A DNA stretch of 64,000 nt, from assembly GCF_035582795.1 (NCBI RefSeq), contig NW_027445436.1, forward strand, positions 7,252,770 through 7,316,769. The letters run 5' to 3'. Of the stretch, positions 32,314 through 45,177 are shown one piece after another. Source of the stretch: Mycteria americana (Eukaryota; Chordata; Aves; Ciconiiformes; Ciconiidae). The position numbers and the translations under genes were made by a program. Position 1 is the stretch's first letter. The number at the start of each line of letters is the position of its first letter. The notes beneath the pieces were generated by a model. The model searched no databases and was not told where the DNA came from. It saw only the letters and a program-made list of their open reading frames with translations.

Positions 32314-33853
32314 ATTTGGGCCCTGATGGGATGCACCCATGAGTGCTGAGGGAGCTGGCAGATGTCATTGCGGGGCCACTCTCTGTTATCTTTGATCGAT
32401 CATGGTGACTGGGAGAAACTCCTGAAGACTGGAGGAAAGCAAATGTCACTCCTATCTTCAAGAAGGGCAAAAAGGACAACCCAGGGGACTACAGGCCGGT
32501 CAGCCTCGCCTCAATCCCTGGGAAGGTGATGGAGCAGCTAATCCTGGAAACCATTTCCAGGCACATTAAGGACAAGAAAATCATCAGGAGTAGTCAGCAT
32601 GGCTTCACCAAGGGGAAGTCATGCTTGACCAACTTGATAACCTTCTATGATGAAGTAGATGAGGAGAGAGCAGTGGATATTGTCTACCTAGAGTTCAGTA
32701 AGGCTTCTGACACTGTCTCCCATAAGATCCTCCTAGAGAAGCTGTTGATCTATGGGCTGGATAAGCAGACCATGAGGTGGATTGAAAACTGGCTGAATGG
32801 CTGGGCCCAGAGGGTGGTGATCAGTGGCACAAAGTCTAGTAACTAGCGGTGTACCCCAGGGGTAAATACTGAGGACAATCCTGTTCAACATCTTCCTTAA
32901 TGATCTGGATGATGGGGCAGAGTGTACCATCAGCAAGTTTGCTGATAACACAAAACTGGGAGGAGTGGCTGATGTGTCAGAGGGACCTCGACAGGTGGGA
33001 GAAATGAGCTGACAGGAAGTTCAACAAGGAGAAGTGCCAAGTCCTGCATACCTGGGGAGGAAAAATCCCATGCACCAGTACATGCTGGGGGCCACCCAGC
33101 TGGAAAGCAGCTTGGCAGAAAAGGCCCTGGGGGTCCTGGTGGACACCAATTTGAACATGAGCCAGCAATGTGCCCTTGCAGCAAAAAAGGCTAATGGTAT
33201 CCTGGGCTGCATTAGGAAGAGTGTTGCCAGCAGGTTGAGGGAGGTGATCCTTCCCCTCTACTCAGCACTGGTGAGGCCACACCTGGAGTCCTGTGTCCAG
33301 TTCTGGGCTCCCCTGTACAAGACAGACATGGAGATACTGGAGAGAGTCCAGCAAAGGGCCACAAAGATGATTAAGGCACTGGAGCATCTCTCCTATGAGG
33401 AAAGGCTGAGAGAGCTGGGACTGTTTACCCTAGAGAAGAGAAGGCTCAGGGGGAATCTTATCAATGTATATAAATACCTGAATAGAGGCTGTAATGAAGA
33501 CAGACCAGGCTCTTGTCAGTGGTGCCCAGTGACAGGGACAAGAGGCAATAGGCTCAGACTGAAACACAGGAGGTTCTGTCTGAACATCAGGAAAGTTCTG
33601 TCTGAACTTTCAGACAGAACATCAGGAGGTTCTGTCTGAACATCACTTTTTTACTGTGAGGGTGACTGAGCACTGGAACAGGTTGCCCAGGGAGGTTGTA
33701 GAGTCTCCCTCCTTGGAGATATTCAAAAGCTGTCTGGACAGTCTTGGGCAACCGGCTCTACATGGCCCTGGTTGAGCAGGGGGTTCGGACCAGATGACCT
33801 CCAGAGGTCCCTTCCAACATCAACCATTCTATTATTCTATGATTCTATAATTC
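32314..33853 (+). mobile_element. 5'-truncated CR1 LINE with tail
   Basis: Homology starts abruptly inside ORF2 (GGGCCCTGATGGGATGCACC) and runs to a complete 3' end with ATTCTATTATTCTATGATTC at 33827-33847. ORF2 frames are at 32526-32846 (RT, including [12 protein letters not shown] and a motif A that reads YLEFSKASDTV) and 33034-33639 (C-terminal part). Between them lie a TAG, frameshifts and loss of the GVPQ and FADD segments as clean text. The copy is dead. Confidence 0.88.
33574..33645 (+). repeat. Local foldback duplication in CR1
   Basis: GTTCTGTCTGAA (33595-33606), a 2-base loop and its exact complement TTCAGACAGAAC (33609-33620) form a hairpin. The sequence then repeats AGGTTCTGTCTGAACATCA, which also occurs just before. 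Other CR1 copies here have a single such segment. Confidence 0.85.
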
Positions 33854-34895
33854 AGCTACATTCTCCATAACATTATAGTATCCAAACTTCATGCACAATT
33901 TTATTTTCCCTAATATTGTATTGCAGATTTTATTTAAAATCTTTGAAAATTGTTATTATTCCCCCAAAAAGTGAAAATTCTTTGTCAAAGATGTAGTTTT
34001 TAAAAAACCATTCCATTAATTGGACTTTGTAGATTTGAAATTAGATCACCTGAGATTTATGCCACAATTAGGGGTGAGATTTCACTGACTAGAGCTGAGC
34101 TTTGGACAAAAATTTTATGAACTACAAATCTGGGAGGAGCTTATTGCCAATTATACCTCTTGTATTTGGGAACTTGGGGAAGTGGAAATCAAATCATTAT
34201 TCTTTAGAACAAAGCTTGGAGCAGAATCCATGAGAGTTGCTCATTATGTTTTCTAGCCTTTGCAAAGCAAAGTACCCTTCCTCAACCACCCTATAACCAT
34301 GTTGGAATATTCTATTGTTGTAAACCTACCACTGGGAAAAATTTGGAAGAAGGTCTTGACTGGGTTCTTGGACCCTGTAATGGGTTGCAACACTGACAGC
34401 CTGAAATTTTAGAGAAGCTTATAAAGTGGACAAACAAGCAGAAACTGTGGCCTCTCTCTGTAAAACAGCTCAAAGTGCGCCTACCCATGTGCTCTTGATA
34501 GATGCAATGTTGATAGTAGACATGCTGAACTTTAGCCTAGGGGACACAAGGTAAATTAGAGAGTCTCTGTGCATGCTTAAGAAGATTGGTTAGAGAAGAG
34601 AAATCTGAATTTATTAGGAGCAAGGGTGTCTTTTGAGGAAGGAATGGTCTCTACCGTAAGCAGAAAGAAACAGACTGCTGTAATGAATATTGAAAAAGCT
34701 TAAACTATGAGCTGGGGAGTGCATACAGCAAAAAGACAATTCAGCTAGGGATAATAACAATACAAATGAAATGATGAATCCAAACACTTGAATTGAAACT
34801 GAAATTGAATTGTTTAGGTGATATGGGAGCAAAGAGGAGAGAAATCCAGTAAGGTAACAGAGGTCAGTGTAAATGACCCTTGAAAATCCCTTTGT
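33854..34895. other. Non-coding stretch, nothing recognised
   Basis: AT-rich unique-looking sequence between a CR1 tail and the pyrimidine tract. No feature recognised. Confidence 0.45.
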
Positions 34896-35695
34896 GTCCT
34901 CCCTCTCTCCTTCTCTCCCTTCCTACTTTCCTTCCTTCCTCCCTCCCTTCCTCTCTTCCTCCCTTACTCCTTTCCTCTTTCCTCCCTTTCCTCCCCGCTC
35001 CCTCCCATCTTCCTTCCTTCCTTCCTTCCTTCCTTCCTGGCCTCCCTTTCCTCCTTCATCCCTTCCTCCATTCCTCCAGCCTTTGCTTTCTCCCCTCCTT
35101 CTTCCTTCTTTCCTCCCCCTCTCTCTCCCTTCCTTTTTCCTTTCCTCCTTTCCTTCTCTCCATTCTTTCTTCCCTCCCTCCCTTCCTCCTTTCCTTCCTT
35201 CCTCCCTCCCTTCCTTCCTTCCTTCCTGGCCTCCTGCTTTCCTTCCTCCCTCTCTCCCTTCCTCCTTTCCTTTATTCCTCTGTTCCTTCCTCCCTTTCTC
35301 CCTTTCTTCCCTCCTCCTGACTGCTTTTCCTCCCTCCTTCTGACCTCCTTTCCTCCCTCCTTCTGACCTCCTTTCCTCCTGTTCTGTCTCCTTCCTTCCC
35401 TTCCTCCCATTCCTCCTGACTCCCTTCCTCCTGCCATCCTTCCAGTTTTATCCTTCCTCCCTCCCTCCCTTTCTCCTTTTTCTCTTCCCTCCCTCCCTCT
35501 TTCCTCCCCTCCTTTCCTTCCTTCCTCCCTTTCTTTCTTCCTCTCTCTGTCCCTCCATTTCTCCTTTGCTTTTTCCCTCCCTCCCTCTCTCTCTTGCTGT
35601 CCTCTCCCTTCCTCCCTCATTTCCTGTCCTCTCTCCCCACCTTCCTTCCTCCCTCTCTCCCCTTCTAGCTTTCTTCCTCCTTTTCCTCCTCCCAC
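34896..35695 (+). repeat. ~800-bp polypyrimidine tract (CCTT-type)
   Basis: Almost every base is C or T, in TTCC, CCCT and CTTT themes. Purines occur only as scattered interruptions (for example CTGGCC at 35037 and 35227, CTGACT near 35317). The strand bias gives several long but meaningless open frames on both strands. Long homopurine-homopyrimidine DNA can form triplexes. Confidence 0.95.
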
Positions 35696-35717
35696 TCAAT
35701 AAGCTCTACTAGATATA

Positions 35718-35797
35718 TTTAGGAAGATTTATTATAAGAAGATTATATATAGGAAGGATTATATATAGGAAGATTATATATAGGAAGATTTATTTAA
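35718..35797 (+). repeat. Short tandem repeat, ~17-bp AGGAAGATTATATAT unit
   Basis: Four to five imperfect copies of AGGAAGATTATATAT(A) lie directly after the pyrimidine tract. Confidence 0.8.
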
Positions 35798-36382
35798 AAG
35801 TCTCAATTCAATAAAAAAATCATACAGAACTAGTGCAAACGTATTCTGTTTGATATTTCAGACAGCTTTCAAAACAGTATTTAGCTAAAAAAACCCCTCT
35901 GCTACTTTCAGTAATATTGATTATGGTTTAATACAAATTAATAAATAACACCTAAAATGATTATATCACTGTTATAGTCTTTTAAGAAATCTGACAGAAT
36001 CCACTGCAAACTCATCTTCTCATAGGATCATAACTTAAACACAGAAATGTGGTCTGAGCTAAACTCTTACCAGGAAAGATCAAAGTTAATCATATATTTG
36101 TTATCAATTAAAAGCACATTTTCTCACCAGAGACTTCAAATTTTAAAGAGCACCTTACACCATTGAAAAATAACCCAATATGAACACGATTGAGTCAAAA
36201 AGTACCTTTTAATGATTTTGAGTTTTATGGTGTCTCATTTAGCTCTATCCTTAGCCATGCCCACCTGCACGTTCCTGCTCTACCCTTGCTGAGACTCCTC
36301 TGGAAGTGAGGTGAAGCTCTTTGAGCCCAGTCTTGGCAAGAGCTGGTCATGACAGAAGCTGATCTTTAAAGCCATGCTGTTT
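35798..36382. other. Non-coding stretch, nothing recognised
   Basis: AT-rich sequence; no element or frame recognised. Confidence 0.45.
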
Positions 36383-36484
36383 TCAATGGGTGTATTATCA
36401 ACACGGTTTTCATCACAAATTCAAAACATAGCACCATACCGGCTACTATGAAGAAAATTAACTCTATCCCAGCCAAAACCAGTA
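36383..36484 (-). mobile_element. LTR fragment (5' end of U3)
   Basis: GTGTATTATCAACACGGTTTT and GAAGAAAATTAACTCTATCCC match the complement of the LTR start seen at 57545-57640 and 1811-1845. Only about 100 bp remain. Confidence 0.7.
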
Positions 36485-37439
36485 TAGGAATAAAAGGAAG
36501 ATTCAGAAATTACAGTATGCCTATGAAGACATTTCTTTTTATTTTCTTGTAGGCTGGTTGAGTCGGTGTTGGTAGCCATATGTTTTGTAGGCTGCTCTTG
36601 GTGAATAGGTGTCTCGGTGCATAGGGCAGCATGCAACTGGCCCATCACTGGATGAAAACAAACACTGTGCCTCTGAGAGGCATTGTCACCTCTCTGCCTC
36701 CTTCCTTCCCAGGGAAGCATCAGGAGGGTAGTGAGTTGAAGTGATGTTAGGACATTTAACAATTAACCACAATGTAAAGCCCTGGTCCCTGACCTTTACT
36801 TTCACCACTGTACAGGTACACTGACTTCCAGTTTCTGCACAGTCCAGTCTGGGGAGCTGAAGAGGAGTCACCCTCCAAAATGCTTGTGGGAGAAGACTTA
36901 AGAGTGGGACTTCTACCTTTTAATGTGTGAACTTTAGTAGCACAATATTTTAAGCATTAATAAAACCAAACCCTGTAAGACGTACCAGACATTACCAAGA
37001 TAATGCATATACCACTTTCCATCTGAGGAAATAATGAACTACGTATAGTAGATGTTATTCATATAATTTAATGTACACTGCATTAAGGTACTATGCTGCT
37101 GCAGTGATGAAGGTGCCATAAGAACCTCTGTAGGTTATTGCTCAAAGGATGCAATGCATTTATATTTTATCATCCAATCTAGTTGTGAGACTAAATGCCA
37201 GAATCCCAGTTTCCTAGGATATCTTTAAGCCATCTCACATCTTCCATTTAGCTGTTTGCAGGATGAAGTTTCTACACAGATCTACCAAGACTAGAGAGAA
37301 AAAACTGTGGGAACAGACATGTAAAACAGTCTGAGCAAAATACTTAATATTCTTCTTTTCTGTATATGAAATAATAAAAAGTTACAGAAAGCAAACTTCC
37401 TAATAAAAATTGTAAATCTGCATTTGTTTATAATAGTCT
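36485..37439. other. Non-coding stretch, nothing recognised
   Basis: No recognisable gene, repeat or signal. Confidence 0.45.
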
Positions 37440-37985
37440 CTGATTTTTTCCTATTAATTTCTTTAATCACTTTTTGAACCTAATTGTATTTTAGGCATCT
37501 CTTTAGGCAATGTCTTGTGGCAACGAGTTCCACAGTTAAATTGTGTGTTGGAAAAAAGGTAGTTCCTCTTGTTTGTTTTAAACACATTATTTGAAAATTT
37601 CATAAGGTTTTCCTAATTCTTGTATAATGAGAAATAATACATAATCATACTTTAGATACATTGTCCATGCATTAATTTTATCAAACTCTATAATAATGTC
37701 CTGTCTCCTGCATCTTTTAAAAAATGGCCTCATTTATTTATGTTGTCTCATGAGGATGCATCTCACATCTTTGATCACCTTTACCACCCTTCTTTGTGTC
37801 ATTTCCAATTCTGCTATCTGCTTCCAAGGACCAGAACCACTCTCTATATTCAACATGTGACCTTGCCATGGATTTATAAAAATGTTTTCCATTTTCTATT
37901 AATTTCCTAATATTCCCTACATTTTATTTGCTTATTTCATTCATGCAGAGAACTGAATTGACATTTTCAGAGAATTACCCAGACT
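37440..37985 (-). mobile_element. Ancient CR1/L3-like LINE fragment
   Basis: The plus strand reads like the complement of a decayed ORF2 C-terminal region: GCAACGAGTTCCACAGTTAA corresponds to the HWNRLP(R)E(L)V area, and CACATCTTTGATCACC, CATTTCCAATTCTGCTA, CCATGGATTTATAAAAATG follow in the order expected. It is far more diverged than the other CR1 copies, so it is much older. Assignment to the L3-like branch is from memory of such sequences. Confidence 0.55.
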
Positions 37986-40585
37986 GACATTGAGTGTTAA
38001 CAGTCAATTCAGAGGTCATCATATGTAAGAGCTCATCACTGTGCCCATCATTCTTTATTTCAAACGGAAATACTTAAAAAACTAAAAGTGGTCACAAATC
38101 ATTGGAACTTTTGCACTAAAATGATCAATGCCCCTGAAAATGATGGCAATTAGAAAGTTAAGACTCTAATTTAAAATTATTCTCTGCTACTAAAAGCAAT
38201 TTAAAATATTTTTCTTGAAGTAATCAAAATGTTATTTGTTACACTGAAAAAGTACAAGCTAACAAGCTTATAATCTATTTTACACGGAGGTTGTTTTTAA
38301 TTTCATGACTGGAAATAAAGTGCTAAATTTGTATTGACAGTGCTAACAGGCAAAAAAAAATCTTTATTCAGGTGTGTATCTATCTTTTCGCTTGTTCTTC
38401 TCAGGAGCAACAACATTTTGGCTTTTCCTATGGCAGGATTAATATTACTGTTAAAGAACATCAGGCATGTTTTTGGAAAGGAGAGATAAACCGCTGATTT
38501 AATCAGAATCTAATGCACCACAGTGATATGAAAGAACACACCAATATGCATTACAGGCTGTTCTCCACATCTGGTCTTAAATTATTTATCAGATATTTGT
38601 CTCTGTTTTTTCCTCTCAGTCCCAGCAGGAAGATCTCTAGAAAGTTCCTTGCTGTCTACAGTATATTTTTCCACATAAATGATCACATAAAAAGTCATGC
38701 AAGGGACTGTGTTTTTCCACTGCCCAGTACCATCTTGACTGGGACTTCTGGACATTGCTATGATGGAAAGTCCTAATTCTGCAGAGGTTGTAGGAAAAGT
38801 ATAGTTAATTTCAGTGGGCTAACTTGGCAGAAGTGAACTTATGCACATGCACAAAGTTGTTGTTGGACTGGGGCCTGCATACTAAATAACAAAAGAGACA
38901 GTGTGGACCAGAAAGCTGTAGAGGTGTTAAAAACTGAAAATATTCATTTCTTCCCTTGTGAAAAAAAAAACAGTTTGCATGAATCTTTCCACACAATCTT
39001 GTTGCTCTGCTCTGTGATCCAAATCATGTTGTCAGCTGGCCTATTTAATGCAACACAAACTTAAACACATTTGACTACGTATGTATACCTTGCATTCAGC
39101 CATACCAAATGAAAATTCAGCGTATGGTAAGACCAAAACTAAAAATAAAATTATTAAAGAAAAAATATTATAAAATCAAAGAAATATAATGGATAAATAA
39201 ATTGAAGCTATACTACAATTAAAATAAGTGTAGCAGATTAAACCTTATCCGGCAATTACTATTACATGACATCCAAAGGAATTTAATTGTGGGCTTGACT
39301 GTCTAGACCTTGACTCAGACTATAGTTTGGGGATTTGGGGCAAGTTCTTCTAACATTACAGGAAAAAAGTTCTCAGAAAATCAGAATATTCAGTGATTCT
39401 GTGAAATGGCATCTAAAGAACAAATTGCCTCCTTTTTCTGAAGCCTGCTTGATCACAGTGGGGGTCTTGATCTGAAAAAAACCTGAAGATGCCAGACTGT
39501 ACAAACAGTCAGGAAAAAATAAGTTTCATAAAGGTTCCCACTCTGAAAAATTATATGCTACTTTCAAATGCTTTGCCATATTTAAAATTCTAATTATACT
39601 CTTCTCCTTAATGATTTACACAGCATATGTTTACATGTTTTAGCTGATTTATGACAGTACACAGAACATTGTACATTTGGTAACAACAGGTAAAAAATGA
39701 TGGCAACAACATCTGAACTTGACTGTTAATATTGCCCAAGTATTTTAGAATACAAAGTACACTTTGTGCCAATGGTGGTCCCCTACCTTTCTCCATATAA
39801 TAAATTAAATTGTTTTTTTTTCCTCTAGTCTGCAATCCCTATTAGTTCAGCCCTTCTGATTTTATTTCATGATATTTGTTTTTGTTGTTTTGTTTTACTT
39901 GTCATTTTCCCTAGATATTTTCTTAATGGGGGGGAGAATCTTATTAGTACAAATGTTGTATACATATTGGAGGTTGAGTTTCAGCCCAGAGTGAATTTTA
40001 ATAGTTTGGTTTTAAAGAACTGTAATGGAACAGAGGTTTAGCAACAAGATTATGGAGCCTTTGCCTTTCAACCTTAGGCCTGTGGCTGAATATGATACCA
40101 CGTCTGTAGTGGCTGAAATTTATTATACTTTAATAGCTGTTTTATGAGTATATAAAATGATGTGGTGACCACAGCCTGCCTGTCGGTGACCAAACATCAC
40201 TGCCTCCTTGGCAGTTTCAAGGAGTAATTCAAGACCTGAATGTAAATGGAAAGGATTTGTCCTTTTTGATCTTTTAAGATCAAGACAGACATGTGGGAAA
40301 TGCATTCATGGATTACTGACAAGTTGTTGTCAAGTTGTTCTGCCCAAAAAGTGAATGAAAGCAAGTTTTCAGCACTCTGCTGAGGAGCATAGGCCCAACA
40401 AATGCAGAGCATTGTCTAAGCCACCGTTGCCAAGTTTTTAAGATGCAAGCATAAGTGGAATGGGACACTCATTTGATACTTTGTGAAAAAGACACTAAAC
40501 AAATATAGGACCACATGGTCTGTCACCCTCTGGGCCTCCAGGGTTGGGAGACCTACTGGAAAAGGGAGTTCAATGTCTTGAGGGA
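37986..40585. other. Non-coding stretch, nothing recognised
   Basis: AT-rich, low in recognisable repeats. No coding exon, RNA gene or transposon recognised. Confidence 0.45.
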
Positions 40586-42016
40586 GAAATTGGCTTGCCA
40601 ATGTGACGCCCATTTACAAGAAGGACCGGAAGGAGGATCTGGGGAACTACAAGCCTGTCAGCCTGACCTCTGTACTGGGGAAAATTATGGAGCGGTTCAT
40701 CTTGAGTGCGCTCAACAGACATGTGCAGGCCAACCAGGGGATCAGGCCCAGCCAGCATGGGTTCAGGAAAGGCAGGTCCTGCTTGACCAACCTGAACTCC
40801 TTCTACGACCAGGTGATCAGCCTAGTGGATGAGGGAAAGGCTGTAGGTGTTATCTACCTGGACTTTAGTAAAGCCTTTGACACTGTCTCCCACAGCATTC
40901 TCCTGGACAAACTGGCTGCTCATGGCTTGGACAGGTGTACTCTTCGCTGGGTAAAGAACTGGCTGGATGGCTGGGCCCAAAGAGTGGTGGTGAATGGAGT
41001 TTACTCCAGTTGGTGGCTGGTCACAAGTGGTGTCCCCCAGGTCTCGGTTTTGGGGCCAGTCATGTTTAATATCTTTATCAATGATCTGGATGAGGGGTTT
41101 GAGTGCACCCTCAGTAAGTTTGCAGATGACACCAAATTAGGCGGGAGTGTCGGTCTGCTCAAGGGTAGGAAGGCTCTGCAGAGGGATCTGGACAGGCTGG
41201 ATCAATGGGCCGAGGCCAATTGTATGAGGTTTAACAAGGCCAAGTGCAAGGTCCTGCACTTGGGTCACAGCAACCCCATGCAACACTACAGGCTTGGGGA
41301 AGAGTGGCTGGAAAGCTGCCCGGTGGAAAAGGACCTGGGGATGCTGGTTGACAGCCAGCTGAACATGAGCCAGCAGTGTGCCCAGGCAGCCAAGAAAGCC
41401 AACAGCATCCTGGCTTGTATCAGGAAGAGTGTGGCCAGCAGGAGTAGGGAAGTGATCGTGCCGCTGTACTCGGCACTGATGAGGCCACACATCGAATACT
41501 GTGTGCAGTTTTGGGCCCTTCCCTACAAGAAGGACATTGAGGTGCTGGAGCGTGTCCAGAGAAGGGCAACGAAGCTGGTGAAGGGTCTGGAGCAGAAGTC
41601 TGATGAGGAGTGGCTGAGGGAACTGGGGTTGTTTAGCCTGGAGAAAAGGAGGCTGAGGGGAGACCTTATCGCTCTCTACAACTACCTGAAAGGAGGTTGT
41701 AGAGAGGTGGGGGTCGGTCTCTTCTCCCAGGTAACAAGTGATAGGACAAGAGGAAATGGCCTCAAGTTGCGTCAGGGGAGGTTTAGATTGGATATTAGGA
41801 AAAATTTCTTTACTGAAAGGGTGGTCAAGCATTGGAACAGGCTGCCCAGAGAGGTGGTGGAGTCACCATCCCTGGAGGAGTTCAAAAAACATGTAGATGT
41901 GGCACTTCAGGACGTGGTTTAGTAGGCATGGAGGTGTTGGGTTGACGGTTGGACTAGATGATCTTAGAGGTCTTTTCCAACCTTAATGATTCTATGATTC
42001 TATGATTCTATGATTG
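40586..42016 (+). mobile_element. 5'-truncated CR1 LINE with long open ORF2 piece
   Basis: CR1 homology starts about 40586 (GAAATTGGCTTGCCAATGTGA) and ends with four ATTCTATG units at 41986-42016. It includes the whole RT and the ORF2 C-terminus. Low decay and an open frame suggest a fairly young copy. The 5' truncation is the usual result of incomplete target-primed reverse transcription. Confidence 0.9.
40603..41922 (+). pseudogene. CR1 ORF2 reverse transcriptase and C-terminus, 439 codons open
   Basis: The frame is open from 40603 (GTG, an internal position and not a true start) to the normal ORF2 stop at 41920-41922. Seen in order: [16 protein letters not shown] (~14-29), [12 protein letters not shown] (~53-64), motif [12 protein letters not shown] (~85-95), GVPQVS (~143-148), the catalytic FADD box (~173-176), [17 protein letters not shown] segment, and the C-terminal [10 protein letters not shown]. 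The usual GVPQGS is changed to GVPQVS, which may weaken the enzyme. Endonuclease and ORF1 are missing, so the piece cannot move by itself. LINE RT copies element RNA at a nicked genomic site. Confidence 0.88.
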
Positions 42017-45000
42017 CCTTACTTAACAGCTGTTCCTCTGGCATTTCTGAAGAACGCACTAGAGAAAATAATAATAATAATAAAAAATTCTTGTGAAAAG
42101 TTTTGGTCTTGCTGAAGTGACATCACTGACAAAAAAAATGTTGTACAGAAATATTTATGATCATCTCTGCTGCTGATACACATGTTCACTAGACCATCTT
42201 CTCCAGCTAACATTCACCCAACAGAAGAACTTCTGTTTCTTATTAAGAATTCACACACATGGGCAACTGCTTAGAACCAAAGAAGCAAATAATTACCTAA
42301 ACTGACAAAGCTGACAGTGGACATCTAAGTAATAAGTAAGACAGGACATTAGTTTAACTGGCAGAATCAATGCACTTTCTTTCTTATGCATAGTTGTTAC
42401 ACATTGTTCTTTTAAAGGTTAGTTATAAAGTTTTGATATCTTCTATCCCCCAACCATGGATTCTGTCCTTTCTTTATAATGTCCACCCTAATGAAATGCA
42501 AACCCCTTTGTTTCCTAATGATAATTCAAATCTCATGAAAGACAAAGACCTATTAAGAGATAACCTGGCACAAATTTCTTCAGGATATAAGTATTCTCTA
42601 GCAAACTATGAGGAGACAGCCATGCAATGATTCCCCTTTCATCAGTGTAATTGTCAGGAAATATTCAACCCAGGAACACAAAAAGATAATTTGGTGCCTG
42701 AGGAAACAGGGTTAGATTCAGAGTTGGAGTGGGGTTGTATAGCTCCACTGAAATAAATCAGAAAGAATACTGTTCAGGGTAACTTGTTAAAACAAAATTA
42801 TCTATCATTTATACTAGCTTTTGCATAAGCAATATAGTATCAGTGAAGTTGCCTCTCATAGCCCTTTGAGAACAGAAAACCAGGAAGTGTGGATAGGAGT
42901 AATAGCAAAAGTGATTATTTGCTTGGACAAACCAATTAATCAATGCAATGCATTTAACTCCTTTGTAAGGTAGAACTGGGAAATTTTGCATTCTCAGTTG
43001 TCGGTGGCCATGAATTATTCCAGAACAGCCTTCTGGGGTCAATCTTATTTTGTTTACTGTCCATGCCATGCAAGAAGTCAAACAAAATTAATGCTGCCCA
43101 CTAACAACATCCCACTGCTCAGAGAACAGGGATTCTCTAAGATATGTTGATTTGTTTATGGTTTTCACTAACCTTAGTGGAGTTAACGTAGTAGAGTATC
43201 TATTTTAATATCTCTGATCAGCTCATAGATAATTAAAAATGCCCATGAGAAAATACCTTTTCCTTTCAACACAAGTATCCATCTGAAGCAGTAAATGGGA
43301 AAAAAACCCACAAGTAAGGTCAAGTTTAGTTAGAAAGAATCAGAATTCATTTTATTGCAGCATGTGCCTCAGTTAGTGCACATCTTTAGATAACAAGGTA
43401 ATTTCTATGAAAGATGCTTTATTATAAGAATTCTTCAGTTGTAGAAAAGAATTTGGGTTATCTTATACATTTTATACTCTTTGTATAAAATGTATAAAAT
43501 GTATTGTATTTTTAAAGCACTTTAAAACACACTGATTTAGAAATAATAGTGTTGTGGATGTAGGTAAATGGGAGAAGTATAATTCATATGGAGCCTGGAA
43601 CAACAGAACTCAAAATAAAATGAGTAACGGGTAGATGGTATTTAGGATTTTCTCCAGGGCACACTGAAAATGCTACATGAGTTCAGTTTGCATATGAGAT
43701 AGAGGCCTGGCCTTCTTTTGTGTTTTTCTGACACCTTGCATACTTTTAGCAATGCAGTAATACAAACAGCAAAGTCAGGTCCATTCTTGCGCTGCTCTAT
43801 TGGCCTATTAAGTTGGTACCCAGCAAGCTCTGAAGGCTCTCCATGTCTAAGATAAAGATAAGGTCAGCTGATGCTTGATTTATCACAGAGCAGAAGTGTC
43901 AAATTCCAGTCACTTAATGGCATGGGTTTGTTTTTTGCCTAAGTATTTAGTATTTAACCAATATTTGACTTAATCTAGAGAGATTCAGAAGAATTTAATT
44001 GTGGATGAAGCTGTTTGTCATGGCATCTGAGACATTTCTATGTGCTAAAAGAACACACTGGCTATGCTGCAGGTAGAGGGTTAGATCCTATTTTAGGGAT
44101 TTCAGTACAAGGCCAAAAATGCAGATCCACATGACAGTGCTGAAGGCCAAAAATGCAGATCCACATGACAGTGCTGAGTCAGTGCAAACTCCCTCTGTTC
44201 CTTCAATCTCATTTGAAATATTTTCGAAGGGGTGATTTTCTCCTAGTAGACTTTAGGGTAAGTTCAGTATCATCTGTCTTGCCCTTTCTAGCATATAAAA
44301 CTAGAATAAACACCAGAGTGTGCTCTTGCAAAAGCAACAGAAATGTGAGCATGTGTTCACATTAATGCAGGTCAGACTGTTCTACAGAGAGATTGGTAGC
44401 ACACAGGTGCAGCATTAATGATCATGGAAAAAGGGCCTCATCTCATCTTAGCATGGTTTTCATGAGACATTTGCAGGTCAGCTTTAGAAGAGGATACAAG
44501 CATGCTGAAAGCAATAATTAACACTCCCCAACACAATTAGATTTAATGTACACTTTACTACTTCAGTTTAAAGAACACAGTCAAGATTTTTAAAGAGATT
44601 CCCTTGAAGAACTAATATGCTCTTTCTCCTCTGCGAGGGCAACGTTCTGAGATTTCAGTCTTTTCCACCACAAATGCCTGTCACTCTCCAGCAGGCACTG
44701 GAAAACATCACACCCTGTCATATTACATATAAGATGATTCTTCACACCCATATTCCATTAGTTTTGAAGATTTCTCCTCTATTGCATTCATTTTCAGATG
44801 TTTTAAAACCTGAACTTTCACATCAGACAGTTCCATCCAGAGTATCTAGTGAAGAGGAGCTTTCCTCCCCTGCACCTACCATCCCTTTTGGCACAGTCTC
44901 TCCCTTCTGTATCAAGAGCTGGTAAGGGAAGAAATGAAGTGGAAGAATAGAGACCGTAGCTATATAGAACAATGTCAAAGGAAGGCTTGTCCTATAACAA

Positions 45001-45177
45001 CACTTTAATAATCACAATAATCTGTAAAAATGTCACATATACAAGTAACCCTTTCTCTGTTTGTTTTTTTTTTTTAAATGGTGTGATGAGCATCTATTAA
45101 TGCTTATGCAAACCTCAGTCATCTGAAGCTAGATACATATAGAGATAGATATTTATGTCTATCTATATACATATATA
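42017..45177. other. Non-coding stretch, one short duplication
   Basis: AT-rich sequence with an ATA run at 42067-42083 and the 34-bp tandem duplication listed separately. No gene or transposon recognised. Confidence 0.45.
44109..44176 (+). repeat. Perfect 34-bp tandem duplication
   Basis: AAGGCCAAAAATGCAGATCC...GTGCTG occurs at 44109-44142 and again at 44143-44176 without a mismatch. Confidence 0.95.

Noticed and set aside
34873..35699. Long frames on both strands in the CT-rich tract (156, 146 and 243 codons)
   Set aside because: Low-complexity Ser/Pro/Leu or Arg/Glu/Gly translations produced only by the lack of stop codons in a polypyrimidine tract.
41137..41832. 231-codon minus frame opposite the CR1 RT
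   Set aside because: Antisense shadow of a conserved ORF2; similar shadows occur opposite every CR1 copy here.
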